Part shown: positions 45,657-54,418 of the stretch, piece after piece
Layout: every line of letters begins with the position of its first letter
Position numbering within the stretch: the first letter of the stretch is position 1
Assembly: GCA_963704815.1 (NCBI GenBank)
Contig: CAVPHU010000010.1
Location: 434,001 to 498,000, forward strand
Direction of reading: 5' to 3'
Length of the DNA: 64,000 nt
Origin: DATKWD01 sp963704815
GTDB lineage: Bacteria; Actinomycetota; Acidimicrobiia; Acidimicrobiales; Salinilacustritrichaceae
Made by a program: the position numbers and the translations under genes
Notes under the pieces: generated by a model
Seen by the model: only the letters and a program-made list of their open reading frames with translations
What the model was told of the DNA's origin: nothing
Database searches by the model: none

Positions 45657-46609
45657 GCGAAGAGTTGATCGCACCCCGTGTCGGCGAGCAACCGGTCGAC
45701 CGTCGCCCGGCTCGTGGAATCGAGATCGCCGTAGGCCTCGCGCACCCAGCGGAGGCACTTGCCCTGGTAGCCGAACGGAGCCTGCCGGTACTCGTGTCCG
45801 TCGATCTCGCACACCACCTCGTCGCTCCCGACATCGAGGGCCGCGGCGTTTGCGAGCATGAAGGGCGCGTAGGTCCGGCCGATCTCGCCGAGCAACTGGT
45901 GAACCGTCGGTGGCAGCGCCGCGGCGTCGAACCAACCGGCGTCGCCGTCGACCTCCCACCACGAGAGGTCGTCGACCCGCTCGATCCAGTTCAGGGCGCG
46001 GGGCGACCGCTCGACGGCAACCGCCATCGGCGTCGGGTCCCACCACAACATGGGCTTGAGCTGGCCGAAGAGCGCGAAGTCACCTCGCCCGGGTCGGTCG
46101 CCGACGAGGAAGTCGTGCGAGCCGAGGTGAGCTTGGAGCAGATCGAGCAGGCGCTCGAAGGAGCGCTCGATGACAGGCTGGTTGGTGTCGGTCGAGCCGA
46201 CCAGCGCCCGCCGGCCGACCTGCCGTTCGATGATGAAGTCGTGGGCGCGTTCGAGGTGCTCGTCACTGGCCTGCAGGTCCTGGTCGAGCGGCAGGAGCCG
46301 GCCGGCCTTCTCGATGTCGTCGGCGTAGGTCCAGCGGTAGTGGTACATGGCCTTGGTGACCCACTCGTCGGCGTAGTCCTCGAGGAGGAAGTCGATGAAC
46401 GCCAGTGCCCGGTCGGTCGGAACGACGCTGCGGTCGCGGAACTCGGTCTCGAGCCGAGCGATCTGCGGACTCGAGTCGACCATCACGTCGTCGCCCCCGA
46501 AGTGCAGGACCGGGATGATCGGGACGGGGGCCTTCGGCAGGTCGTCCCAGCGGGAGTTCCTCAGAACCCAGCGGAACGGGATGTGGCGAAAGCGCAGTAC
46601 CGCTCGCAT
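45653..46609 (-). CDS. Glutathione S-transferase-like protein
   Basis: At least 318 residues. The N-terminal part (RFRHIPFRWVLRN to VDSSPQIARLE) is a GST thioredoxin domain, with PVPIIPVL carrying the cis-Pro and DSSPQI contacting the glutathione gamma-glutamyl end. A helical C-terminal domain follows (SHDFLVGDRPGRGDFALFGQL). Homology clearly continues upstream of ATG 46609: GGAFSSPYSLK precedes it in frame, yet no ATG, GTG or TTG exists before the upstream stop. The true start may be a non-standard codon (ATC 46669 or GTC 46666) or be hidden by an error. A minus-strand TAGGGT -10 lies at 46675-46680. Confidence 0.78.
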   Translation of the reverse strand: MRAVLRFRHIPFRWVLRNSRWDDLPKAPVPIIPVLHFGGDDVMVDSSPQIARLETEFRDRSVVPTDRALAFIDFLLEDYADEWVTKAMYHYRWTYADDIEKAGRLLPLDQDLQASDEHLERAHDFIIERQVGRRALVGSTDTNQPVIERSFERLLDLLQAHLGSHDFLVGDRPGRGDFALFGQLKPMLWWDPTPMAVAVERSPRALNWIERVDDLSWWEVDGDAGWFDAAALPPTVHQLLGEIGRTYAPFMLANAAALDVGSDEVVCEIDGHEYRQAPFGYQGKCLRWVREAYGDLDSTSRATVDRLLADTGCDQLFA

Positions 46610-46674
46610 CTTGAGGCTGTACGGCGAACTGAATGCGCCGCCGATGGTGATGGGGGTCGAGGTGACGATACCCG

Positions 46675-46709
46675 ACCCTAACTATTGCCAGTGATGTGCG
46701 CAATAGCCT
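46675..46709. promoter_or_regulatory. Divergent promoter with a 7-bp inverted repeat between GST and DUF1330-like genes
   Basis: CTATTGC (46682-46688) and GCAATAG (46700-46706) are perfect inverted arms separated by 11 bases, unusually AT-rich for this sequence. They lie between two outward -10 hexamers: TAGGGT on the minus strand (46675-46680) and TAGCCT on the plus strand (46704-46709). A dimeric repressor bound here could control both genes. The regulator is not in the window. Confidence 0.5.
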
Positions 46710-46720
46710 ACGCTCCGTTG

Positions 46721-47449
46721 ATGGACGTACCCCGCTACGGCACGCCGAACATGGCCTACTTCGCCTCGTGGTTCGAGCGGAAGGAGCCAGGTGGCCCGAT
46801 GTGGGCCCTGAACCTCATGAAGTACCGCGAGGTGGCCGACTACGCCGACGGGCGCGAGACGACGCTGACCGGCGCCGAGGCCGATGATGCCTATGCGCCC
46901 CATGGGCCCCTCGCCGAGGTGGGCGCTCGCATCCTGTTCGTGGCCCCGGTGGTGCATCAGCTGATCGGCGACGAGACCACGTGGGATCGCATTGCCATTG
47001 CGCAGTACCCGACACGCATGGCCATGGTCGAGATGAACAGCCAGGAGGGCTTCCAGAAGCAGCACGAGCACAAGGACGCCGGGATGGAGTCGACGATCGT
47101 CCTGGGCACGTTCCCCTCCGAAGGCGACTCGGCGCCTGATCCGAGCCTGTCAGGAGTGGGCGAGGACCGACTGATGCTCCTCCACGTCGTGGCCGATGCC
47201 TCGGCTCCCGATCTCGCCGACGGGGTCGAGAGCACCCGTGTCGGGCGATTCTGGGTCGAGGACTGCATGATCGGTGATGGTCGTTCGTTCGCCGAGTCCC
47301 GGTTCGACCTGATCTCCCGCGAGACGGCCGACGAACTCGTCGCCCGGGGCACGGTCAGCGACGACCCGACGGCGTATGCCGTCATCGTCGACCCGGTGAT
47401 CGACGGCATCGCCCATTCGCTGTCGGACCCGACGCGGGTGCGGTCGTGA
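46721..47449 (+). CDS. DUF1330-like dimeric alpha/beta-barrel protein
   Basis: About 242 residues. Two ferredoxin-like units, one opening MWALNLMKYREVADY and the other HVVADASAPDLADG, suggest a DUF1330 or EthD-type barrel. Function is unknown. In-frame starts at 46685-46694 lie inside a palindromic operator. ATG 46721, 11 bases after a TAGCCT -10, is therefore preferred, although earlier starts cannot be excluded. It is divergent from the GST/gshB group, so it may respond to the same signal. Confidence 0.65.
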   Translation: MDVPRYGTPNMAYFASWFERKEPGGPMWALNLMKYREVADYADGRETTLTGAEADDAYAPHGPLAEVGARILFVAPVVHQLIGDETTWDRIAIAQYPTRMAMVEMNSQEGFQKQHEHKDAGMESTIVLGTFPSEGDSAPDPSLSGVGEDRLMLLHVVADASAPDLADGVESTRVGRFWVEDCMIGDGRSFAESRFDLISRETADELVARGTVSDDPTAYAVIVDPVIDGIAHSLSDPTRVRS

Positions 47450-47481
47450 CGGCCGGCGCGCCGACCTGATCTCGGTGGACC

Positions 47482-47958
47482 TCAGACCTTCTTCGGCACC
47501 TTGCCGGTGATCGTGAGGACCGCCCGCATCACCTTGTGGGCGCCGTCGGCCGCAGGGTCGAACATGAGCGGACAGCCGCCGTCGATCACCTCGATGCCCT
47601 GCTCGCGGCCCCAGTCCGCCGCTTGCGGCGAGACGCTGCCGGCGCCGAAGGCCCGGTGCATCCACACGTGCTCGATGCCGGCTGAGGCGCACTCCTGCAT
47701 GGTGGCCATGGCCCGCTCGGGCTTCGTGGCGATGACCACGGCCTCCACACCATCGGGAATCGAGGCCACATCGGGATAGCAGGGATCGCCGTCGATCTGC
47801 TCGGCGTTCGGGTTGACCGGGAAGACCTCGTAGCCCCGTTCCTTCAGGCGCTTGTAGACGGTGTTCGAGCCGTGATCGCCGGGATTTCGTGACACCCCGG
47901 TCACGGCGATGCGCCGCTTGCCGAGAAACGCCCCGGCTGCTTGTTTGATCGCGGTCAT
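47482..47958 (-). CDS. CoA-binding domain protein (YccU-like)
   Basis: A 158-residue Rossmann-fold protein. It has the opening RIAVTGVSRNPGDHGSNTVYKRLKERGYEVFPVNP and EAVVIATKP typical of the succinyl-CoA synthetase alpha-type CoA-binding fold, with a conserved VWMHRAFGAGSVS and GGCPLMF. No catalytic His-domain is present. The family is of unknown role, possibly acyl-CoA or NAD binding. ATG 47958 is chosen because GCGAGG precedes it and the homology begins there. Confidence 0.85.
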   Translation of the reverse strand: MTAIKQAAGAFLGKRRIAVTGVSRNPGDHGSNTVYKRLKERGYEVFPVNPNAEQIDGDPCYPDVASIPDGVEAVVIATKPERAMATMQECASAGIEHVWMHRAFGAGSVSPQAADWGREQGIEVIDGGCPLMFDPAADGAHKVMRAVLTITGKVPKKV

Positions 47959-48046
47959 GGTTGCCTCGCTTCCGTCGTCGCTCCCCTCAGGGTCCATCGG
48001 TGCGACGGCCGTTCGCCAGGGCCGATGGTCCCAGGAACGGCTGCCC

Positions 48047-49261
48047 TCAGGCGGCGGACTCCGCGGCGTCGGACCGCTGCTCGGCGGACTCGTAGGCGGC
48101 GGTGCTGAGGCGCATCAGGCGCATGTCGCCGACCGGGGTTCCGGTGCCGCGGTTGCACACCATGGCCACGGCGAGGTCGTTCGTCGGGTCGGCCCAGCCG
48201 CCCGAGCCGCCGAACCCGAAGTGGCCGAATCCGGTCTCGGACGGACCCTTGCTCGTCATCAATCGGTGGTAGCCGAGACGCCAACGCATCGGGACGACGA
48301 GCACGAGGTCTCGGCGGTTGTTCTGCTCTTCGCCGATCTGGTCGACCAGGTCGGGCGAGAGCAGACGGACCCCGTCGAGCTGGCCTCGACCGGCGAGTAC
48401 GCCGTACATGGCAGCCAGCGACCGTGCGGTCAGGAAGCCGTTCAGGGCCGGAACCTCGGCATCCATCAGCTCGGGCGTGGCGATGATGTCCTCCATGCCT
48501 CGCGGAATCAGCGCGTTGATCATGCGACGAGGGTTGATCGGCGAACGGACCAGGCTGAGGCCCTTGGCCATCGATTCGCCGATCTTCTTCTCGACCCCGC
48601 GCATGCGCTTGGGCAGGATCTGGCGTCCGCTGAACATCGGTTCGAGCGGTGCGACGCGGTGGCGTTGGTCGGGCGGGCAGCCGACGTAGAGTCCGTCGAG
48701 CGAGAGTGGGGTGGCGATGTCTCGAGCCACGACGTGGGCGAGCGACTCGCCGGTCACCCGTCGAACGATCTCACCGACGAGCCAGCCGTAGGTCATGGCG
48801 TGGTAGCCGCACTTGGTGCCGGGTTCGTAGGCCGGCGCCTCCTTGGCGAGTGCGTCGACCATGTGTTCCCAATCGAGCATGTGGTGGGCCCGGTCGACCA
48901 CGCTGCGGACACGGTGCAGGCCCGAGGAGTGCGACAACACGTGCCGCACCGTCACCCCGTCTTTGCCGTTCTGGGCGAACTCGGGCCAGTAGGTCGCGAC
49001 GGGGTCGTCGTAGGCGACCAGCCCGGCCTCGACCTGGAGGTGAAGCGCCATCGAGGCGATCCCCTTGGTCGTGCTGTAGCACATGGCGATCGTGTCGGAT
49101 TCCCACGGATCGCCCTCGTTGGTCCGGAACCCGCCCCACAGGTCGACCACCCGCTCGCCGCGGTGGTAGACGGCGACCGCTGCGCCACCGGCGGTTCGTT
49201 CGAGTTGGTTCTGGAAGGTCTCCTCGACTCGAGCGAAGTCGGGATGCGCGTAGCCGTCCAT
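48047..49261 (-). CDS. Serine beta-lactamase-like esterase (family VIII)
   Basis: A 404-residue protein with the class C beta-lactamase fold. The catalytic SxxK is STTK (in CYSTTKG, near residue 65), and the Tyr motif is YHAMTYG near 152. The third motif is replaced by a Gly-rich GHFGFGGSGG, usual for esterases such as EstB and LipE. There is no signal peptide, so it is cytoplasmic. It probably hydrolyses short esters rather than beta-lactams. No partner genes are evident. Confidence 0.87.
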   Translation of the reverse strand: MDGYAHPDFARVEETFQNQLERTAGGAAVAVYHRGERVVDLWGGFRTNEGDPWESDTIAMCYSTTKGIASMALHLQVEAGLVAYDDPVATYWPEFAQNGKDGVTVRHVLSHSSGLHRVRSVVDRAHHMLDWEHMVDALAKEAPAYEPGTKCGYHAMTYGWLVGEIVRRVTGESLAHVVARDIATPLSLDGLYVGCPPDQRHRVAPLEPMFSGRQILPKRMRGVEKKIGESMAKGLSLVRSPINPRRMINALIPRGMEDIIATPELMDAEVPALNGFLTARSLAAMYGVLAGRGQLDGVRLLSPDLVDQIGEEQNNRRDLVLVVPMRWRLGYHRLMTSKGPSETGFGHFGFGGSGGWADPTNDLAVAMVCNRGTGTPVGDMRLMRLSTAAYESAEQRSDAAESAA

Positions 49262-49345
49262 GGGGTCAGCGTGGCAGGCGATCGTTCAGGGCACCAGTGC
49301 CGATCGTCCCCATCTGCCGCAACGATCGGGCCGAGGTGGCGGCGG

Positions 49346-51910
49346 TCAACGCAGCGCCGAGTAGTGGCGCTTGGCCTCGCGGAGGTCGCGACGCCGTTGC
49401 TCGAACGTCGCGCCGACGGCCACGAGCAGGACGCCGACGGTGCCGAGGCTGACCCACCGGGGCACCTGGTCGGCGTAGGGAAGCAGCGCCTGGAGTCCGA
49501 GGACCACCACGGTGACCGCGCCCACGTCGAGCGGTGCCCGGCGTCGCAGCGTTGCCCCGGCACCGATCAGGAGTGCCCCGACGGCCAAGCCGAAGACCTG
49601 GCGAGTCACGCCTGGATCGCCCAGCGCGTAGAGCACGGTGGGACCGAACGCGACGGCCAGGGCCGGCCCTTCGAGATGCCATGACGCAACCGACGCCAGA
49701 TCGTCGCCCCGGCTGCGTGCCGCCATCCACGCCGAGGCCCCGAGGAGGATCGCGAGTGGGAGCAGGTAGGCCTCGGGTGTGTCGACCTCGGCTTCGCCGA
49801 GGCGGAACCAGAGGAGAGCCAAGGCCTCGGCCCCGGCCGCCGTCCGCCAGACCCACCCTCGGGGCGAAGCCAGCCGGGTGCGGGCGGCGATCGATGCGAA
49901 GGCGAGCACGCCCACGACGAGTGCCGCGGTGATCGGAGCCGTCGCCGACACCTCGGAGGACGACTCGATCGACAGGAGGGTCCACAGATGGGCGGCGACG
50001 AGGACCGCACCGACCGTGCGTGCAGGCGCCCCTGCGGTGCTCGCGGTCGTCGAGGTCGTGAGAACGCCCGGTTCGGCGTGGGGGAGGGCCGCCCCCGCGA
50101 TCGCCGCAGCCATCGAGGCGACGGCCCAGGCCCAGGGGTCGCCGGCGCCGAGTGCGGCCGCCGCCACGCCGGCCTCGCCCACCACCGCGACGGCCGTGAG
50201 TGCACCCGCTGCGGAGATGAGTGCCCGGTCCCCGGTTTCGCGGCCCCGCAGGACGCCAACCGCTCCGAGGGAGAGGGCAACGCCGCCGACGAGGAGGAGG
50301 AGCGGCTGTGACCCGACGGCCCACAGCAGGCCGAGGCCCAGGATGGCGAGTGCCCCGGCCGGCAGCACCCGCCGATCGCCCGACCACGCGGCGGCTGCGA
50401 CGAGGATGCTGGCGGCGGCCAAGGCCCCCGAGGTCACCAGGCCGAGCGTTGCGCCGGCGAGTGGTGGCACGAGCACGGCTGCCAGTCCGGCGAACGCCGC
50501 AGCACCCGAGATGGCCCACCGCCGCTGCCCTTCGGGGTGAAGACGGTCGAGACGACGCAGGCGGGCGCCGACGGCTGCCGTGAGCGCGAGGAGGCCGAGG
50601 GCCGCAGACAGCCATGCCGGGTCGAGCGAGGCGATGGCATCGACGTCGACCCGGCCCCAAGCGGTCTGGTGCCATGTCTCCTCGAAGGATCCCGCAGCCG
50701 CGAGGACGGCGCCCCCGTTGACCAGCAGGGGAAGGGCGGCGACTCCGGCCGTCAACCAACTCACCACGCGCACTGCGCTGGTCCGGAGGTGGCGGATCTC
50801 GTCGGCCGCGACGAGCCCGCCTGCGGCCACCAGGCCCATGGCGGGCCACCACGTGACGTCGGGGACCGCGCCGGCCAGTCCCCGGCCGATGGCCAACGAG
50901 GTGGCCGTGGCCGCGGCGATGGTGGCGATGTCGGCCGAGGCGGTGCGAGTTCGCCAGCGCCAGGCCGCCGCGCCGGCTGCGATCGCACATGCCGCCAAGG
51001 CGGTCGTCGAACCGGCGTGCTCGGTCCACGAGCCGTCGATGGTCAGCGCATCGGCGATTCCGACGAGCAGTGCGAGGCACCACGTGATCGCAGCACCCCA
51101 TGCCCAGACCGCGTCGGTCGGTCGATGGCGACCAGCGGAGCCGGGCAGTGCTGCCGCCAGGCCCGCGTGCAGCGCCAGGAGACCGGAGACGAACCCGAGG
51201 GGCAACGGTGCAAGGGCCACCCAGATGGCAGGGCCCAGGAGCACGAGGAGCACGCCCAGGACCTGCGGGCTGCGGACGTCGACCGTCCGTCCGAAGCCGA
51301 TCGCCGCGACGCCGATCACGACGAGCGCAGCCGGCCACCACGACCAGACGCCGAGGTTCTCCCACGTCCGGTCGTCGATGTCGGGCAGATCGATCGTGAT
51401 CCGGACCGCCTGAGCCACGAGGGGGCCCATCACGATGGTGAGGATCCCGAGGGCTTCCGCGGTTCCGCTGAGCCCGCGCCGTGATGCGTGGCGGGTTCCC
51501 GCAGCCGCCGCCAGGGTCAAGCCGACGAGAAGTGCGCCCTGACCGGCGGCACCGAGCCGGCTCCACGAGACCGCGGCGAAGACCAACGCCGCGATCACCA
51601 GGAGCATGACGCCCAGCCCGAGCAGGATCGACGAGACCTGCGGTCCCCCCGCTGCCGATGGGTCGAACGACGGCGTCATCGCGGGTGCAGGCGGGGTCTG
51701 GGCCGCGGGCCTCGGCGCCCGCAGGAACTCGATCAGCTGCCGCCGTCGTTGCGACAGGCGAAACAGCTCGTGGTCGATGAACCACAGTTCTCGGCCCACC
51801 GATCCGCCGAGGTCAGCGAAGCACTCACCACATCGAGTGGTGCCGACCGGCGCTCCGCACACGGGGCAGCGGTGGGCGTCGGGTGGTGCGATCGGGTCGG
51901 TCACGCTCAT
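49346..51910 (-). CDS. Large polytopic membrane protein with N-terminal zinc ribbon
   Basis: An 854-residue protein. Residues 14-33 hold a zinc ribbon with two CxxC pairs (CPVCG and CGEC). A short helical segment and a Pro-rich linker follow, and then some twenty hydrophobic segments from about residue 95 to 835 with few charged loops. The last 25 residues are basic. It resembles actinobacterial SCO7613-type membrane proteins of unknown function. The length and Ala/Val/Leu content are even throughout. It stands alone, with its start about 180 bases from the next gene. Confidence 0.75.
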   Translation of the reverse strand: MSVTDPIAPPDAHRCPVCGAPVGTTRCGECFADLGGSVGRELWFIDHELFRLSQRRRQLIEFLRAPRPAAQTPPAPAMTPSFDPSAAGGPQVSSILLGLGVMLLVIAALVFAAVSWSRLGAAGQGALLVGLTLAAAAGTRHASRRGLSGTAEALGILTIVMGPLVAQAVRITIDLPDIDDRTWENLGVWSWWPAALVVIGVAAIGFGRTVDVRSPQVLGVLLVLLGPAIWVALAPLPLGFVSGLLALHAGLAAALPGSAGRHRPTDAVWAWGAAITWCLALLVGIADALTIDGSWTEHAGSTTALAACAIAAGAAAWRWRTRTASADIATIAAATATSLAIGRGLAGAVPDVTWWPAMGLVAAGGLVAADEIRHLRTSAVRVVSWLTAGVAALPLLVNGGAVLAAAGSFEETWHQTAWGRVDVDAIASLDPAWLSAALGLLALTAAVGARLRRLDRLHPEGQRRWAISGAAAFAGLAAVLVPPLAGATLGLVTSGALAAASILVAAAAWSGDRRVLPAGALAILGLGLLWAVGSQPLLLLVGGVALSLGAVGVLRGRETGDRALISAAGALTAVAVVGEAGVAAAALGAGDPWAWAVASMAAAIAGAALPHAEPGVLTTSTTASTAGAPARTVGAVLVAAHLWTLLSIESSSEVSATAPITAALVVGVLAFASIAARTRLASPRGWVWRTAAGAEALALLWFRLGEAEVDTPEAYLLPLAILLGASAWMAARSRGDDLASVASWHLEGPALAVAFGPTVLYALGDPGVTRQVFGLAVGALLIGAGATLRRRAPLDVGAVTVVVLGLQALLPYADQVPRWVSLGTVGVLLVAVGATFEQRRRDLREAKRHYSALR

Positions 51911-52087
51911 GCGGCCACTGTGCGCCCGCGATTGCCTGATGTCATTGGGCTCGATCCCCCAAAGCCCCCTGGGCGACGCCCACTCGCCGGGGCAGGTGGG
52001 TGATCAGCCGCTGGTGAGCAGTGCGTGCAGGGCCCGGCGCAGGGCGTATCGGTCTCGCGCCCACGGCAGCTCGCCGCGCACCCCCGT

Positions 52088-53080
52088 TCAGGAGGTGAGG
52101 ATCGCGGCCAGGGCTGGTCGGACGAGCTCGGCGAGCGCCTCGTTGGCGTAGGCGACCCAGGCCACAGGGGTCGTGGTGTCGAGTGGGCAGTCGACCGGGC
52201 CTCCGAGCGGATCCTCGAAGAGACCGCCGGCCTCGATCAGCAACATCGCGGCGCAGATGTCGTAGGGATGGCACGCGAGGGTGCCCGAGACGAACGGGCG
52301 AAGGTCGCCGACGAGGCGGTCGCGGCCGCACATCACCTCGGCCAGCTGACCGGCGCTGCAGATGTACTGGTCCTCGAAGATGGCGCGTGGGGTGCCGTCG
52401 GGTGGCCACAGCCGGTCCCAGAGCTGCTGTTCGATGGTCGCCAGTTCGGCCTTCCCGTCCGGCAGGAAGTGCGCGAACGACGCAAAGCCGTGGGCGAGGC
52501 GATGTGCACCGCTGGGAGCGACCGAGATGGCCGACACTGATCCGTCCAGCACGTTGAGTGCCTCGGCCACCAACCCCTCCCGACCACAGCCGCGTGTCCC
52601 GCTGTACTGGTCGGACCGCCACTGTCGGGTGGTGGGGATCTCGGTCATCGAGCAGGCCAGCACACCGGACAACCGTGCCTCGGGCCATCCACTGGGACCG
52701 GTCCGAGCCGGAGCGATCGCGGCGAGTGCCCATGCCGAGCGCTTGTCGTACATGAGGTTCCGGGTGCCGTCGATGGGGTCGACGATGCACAGCCACTCCA
52801 CCTCGCCGGGTGGCGTGTCGCGCGGGAACACGACGAGATCGTCGTCCTCGATGCCCTCCATCACCAGGCGAACCGGGTGCTCGGCCGGCCACGACCGACC
52901 GAGCCAGGCGAGCACGTGCTGTTCACCGACCCGATCGATGCCGTAGGTGACGTCGGCTGCGACCCGACCGACGTCGGCTCGCAGCGCCTCGGCCGTCTGC
53001 GTGCTCCTCGAGGTCATCACCGCGTCGCGGATCGAGGCCCCCAGGTCGCAGAGCAGCTCACGCAGCCGGTCGGGGGTCAC
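52088..53080 (-). CDS. Inositol monophosphatase-like phosphatase
   Basis: A 330-residue protein of the Li+-sensitive phosphatase superfamily. The first metal motif is VDPIDGTRN and the second HPYDICAAMLLIEAGG, in place of WDxAAG. Substrates in the family include inositol phosphate, fructose-1,6-bisphosphate and PAP. It is longer than typical IMPases owing to inserts in the middle. The GTG start at 53080 follows a minus-strand TAGGGT -10 by 6 bases, so it is leaderless. It is divergent from the SRPBCC gene. Confidence 0.83.
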   Translation of the reverse strand: MTPDRLRELLCDLGASIRDAVMTSRSTQTAEALRADVGRVAADVTYGIDRVGEQHVLAWLGRSWPAEHPVRLVMEGIEDDDLVVFPRDTPPGEVEWLCIVDPIDGTRNLMYDKRSAWALAAIAPARTGPSGWPEARLSGVLACSMTEIPTTRQWRSDQYSGTRGCGREGLVAEALNVLDGSVSAISVAPSGAHRLAHGFASFAHFLPDGKAELATIEQQLWDRLWPPDGTPRAIFEDQYICSAGQLAEVMCGRDRLVGDLRPFVSGTLACHPYDICAAMLLIEAGGLFEDPLGGPVDCPLDTTTPVAWVAYANEALAELVRPALAAILTS

Positions 53081-53086
53081 GGCGAG

Positions 53087-53092
53087 ACCCTA
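53087..53092 (-). promoter_or_regulatory. -10 hexamer TAGGGT for the IMPase-like gene
   Basis: Ends 6 bases before GTG 53080, implying a leaderless transcript. Together with 53115-53120 it forms a compact divergent promoter. Confidence 0.5.
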
Positions 53093-53114
53093 GGGAGACA
53101 CCGGCCGCCTCCCA

Positions 53115-53120
53115 TAGATT
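53115..53120 (+). promoter_or_regulatory. -10 hexamer TAGATT for the SRPBCC gene
   Basis: Ends 7 bases before ATG 53128; no Shine-Dalgarno sequence intervenes. Confidence 0.5.
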
Positions 53121-53127
53121 CGAGGCC

Positions 53128-53571
53128 ATGCTCGAGACTCCGGTCCCTGTCATCGACGAGTCCGTCGACATCGCCCGACCGATCCACGAGGTCTGGTGCA
53201 CCTTGACCGATTGGAGTCGAGCAGGTGAGTGGTTGCCGAACGTGTCGGAATGCGGCCCCTCGCCCACCGAACAAGGCGCGTCGCTCCCGTTCCGCTACCA
53301 GGGCCAAGCGGCCGTGGCCGTGATCGAAGAGGTCCGGGTGCCAGAACACCTCGTCATCCGCCGGCCCAACGGTCCGATCGATGCCTGGTTCACCTACGAC
53401 CTCTCACCCACGGCCGACGGCACCACGGTTCGTCTGCATGCGGACCTTCGCACCAAGAAGGGAATCGGGCTGATGGCCTGGCTCCTCCGTCGGTTCCTCG
53501 CCCGGACCGATCGGCATCAGTTGCGCCGCCTCAAGGCGGTCGTCGAGGGCGCCGATCCGGCGATCAGCTGA
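53128..53571 (+). CDS. SRPBCC (START-like) domain protein
   Basis: A 147-residue protein with the helix-grip layout. It opens with DESVDIARPIHEVWCTLTDWSRAGEWLPN. Antiparallel strands follow (VIEEVRVPEHLVIRR), with a long C-terminal helix (LMAWLLRRFLARTDRHQLRRLKAVVE). It binds a hydrophobic ligand or acts as a polyketide-type cyclase or lipid carrier; no catalytic residues stand out. Its 3' end overlaps the convergent heliorhodopsin gene by 8 bases. Confidence 0.83.
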   Translation: MLETPVPVIDESVDIARPIHEVWCTLTDWSRAGEWLPNVSECGPSPTEQGASLPFRYQGQAAVAVIEEVRVPEHLVIRRPNGPIDAWFTYDLSPTADGTTVRLHADLRTKKGIGLMAWLLRRFLARTDRHQLRRLKAVVEGADPAIS

Positions 53572-54328
53572 GCGATCCCCCGTAGATCTGCCACGCGAGC
53601 ACCGACTTCGCCGCCAGGCTCAGGACCAGATACACCTTCTCGCCGTAGGCGTAGTCGGTCCATGGTCCGATCTCCCGGTACTGCAGGAACTGGTTGAGGC
53701 CGAAGCTGAAGAAGAAGATGAACTCGGCGATCACGATGCCGTAGACGAAGCCGGGCACGGTCTCGGACCCGAGGATGTTGATCAGGATCGCGATCCACGG
53801 CGCAAGCCCGACGAGGGTGCCGAACCAGAACGGCAGCATGGTGGTGGTGGTCCGACCTGGCGGGTTCATCCGCTCCTGGATCCAACCGAAGAAGATCATT
53901 CCGACGTTGGCGCCGGCCACTGCGACCACGGCGGTGATGTTGGTGATTCCACTGTAGAACGAGATGAGAATGACCATCAGCGTTGCGCTGACCGAGTACT
54001 CGACCCAGCGGAAGCGGTTGATCCCCTGGCGGAGGTCTCGTTCGTAGGTGCCACGGCCAACCGTTGCCGTCACCAGGTGGTCGAAGGCTGCGAGGGCGAG
54101 GAACACGGCGATGGCAGCACCGATGGGGACGTCGAACAGGCTCTCGGCCGGCGGCAACCGGGTACCGGGTGGTCCCTCGGGGAACGTCGAGGTCACGGTG
54201 ATCGTGAAGCCGTCGGCCAGCGCGACGATGGCCAGCGCCTGCACCGCGTGCAACACGGTCAGTCCGATGTTCCATCGTCGGAGTCCGGCCAGCCGTTCGC
54301 TCGTCACCCCCGTGGCAACTGCGCCCAT
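53564..54328 (-). CDS. Heliorhodopsin
   Basis: A 254-residue seven-helix retinal protein of the heliorhodopsin type, not a type I pump. Lys241 in AAKSVLAWQI of helix G is the Schiff-base lysine, and Glu110 in RWVEYSVSA is the counterion. The family-specific FGW(I)QE (helix D/E), PFWFG and PGFVYG motifs, and YGEKVYLVLSLAAKS, are all in place, colinear with HeR 48C12. His27 and His84 correspond to the cavity histidines. Heliorhodopsins have an inverted topology and a slow photocycle, and are thought to be signalling or enzyme-modulating. It is divergent from a CBS-Usp operon across a region holding a DosR-like box. A minus-strand TACCCT at 54373-54378 is a possible -10. Confidence 0.95.
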   Translation of the reverse strand: MGAVATGVTSERLAGLRRWNIGLTVLHAVQALAIVALADGFTITVTSTFPEGPPGTRLPPAESLFDVPIGAAIAVFLALAAFDHLVTATVGRGTYERDLRQGINRFRWVEYSVSATLMVILISFYSGITNITAVVAVAGANVGMIFFGWIQERMNPPGRTTTTMLPFWFGTLVGLAPWIAILINILGSETVPGFVYGIVIAEFIFFFSFGLNQFLQYREIGPWTDYAYGEKVYLVLSLAAKSVLAWQIYGGSLS

Positions 54329-54418
54329 TGGTTCTGGCCCTTTCGTCTGGATCGTGAGATCGGAGATGTCGGAGGGTAACGGCGTTCCCGCCTCGACCCT
54401 CGAACGGCACACCGGATC

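Noticed and set aside
49266..51785. An 839-codon frame overlapping the large membrane protein in another frame
   Set aside because: Arg/Gly/Pro-rich shadow translation; the 854-residue frame has a zinc ribbon and regular transmembrane segments.
52010..52087. Minus-strand remnant of about 25 codons (WARDRYALRRALHALLTSG) downstream of the IMPase-like gene
   Set aside because: It could be the tail of a decayed gene, but it is too short and lacks upstream coding sequence, so I do not call it.
53600..54328. Possibility that the seven-helix protein is a type I proton-pumping rhodopsin
   Set aside because: It lacks the DTE/DTD-type pump motifs in helix C and carries the heliorhodopsin-specific helix C Glu and helix G sequence.
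54334..54348. A second possible DosR half-box (GGCCCTTTCGTC) close to the heliorhodopsin ATG
   Set aside because: Only about 8 of 12 positions match and it lies within 20 bases of the start codon; too weak to list.
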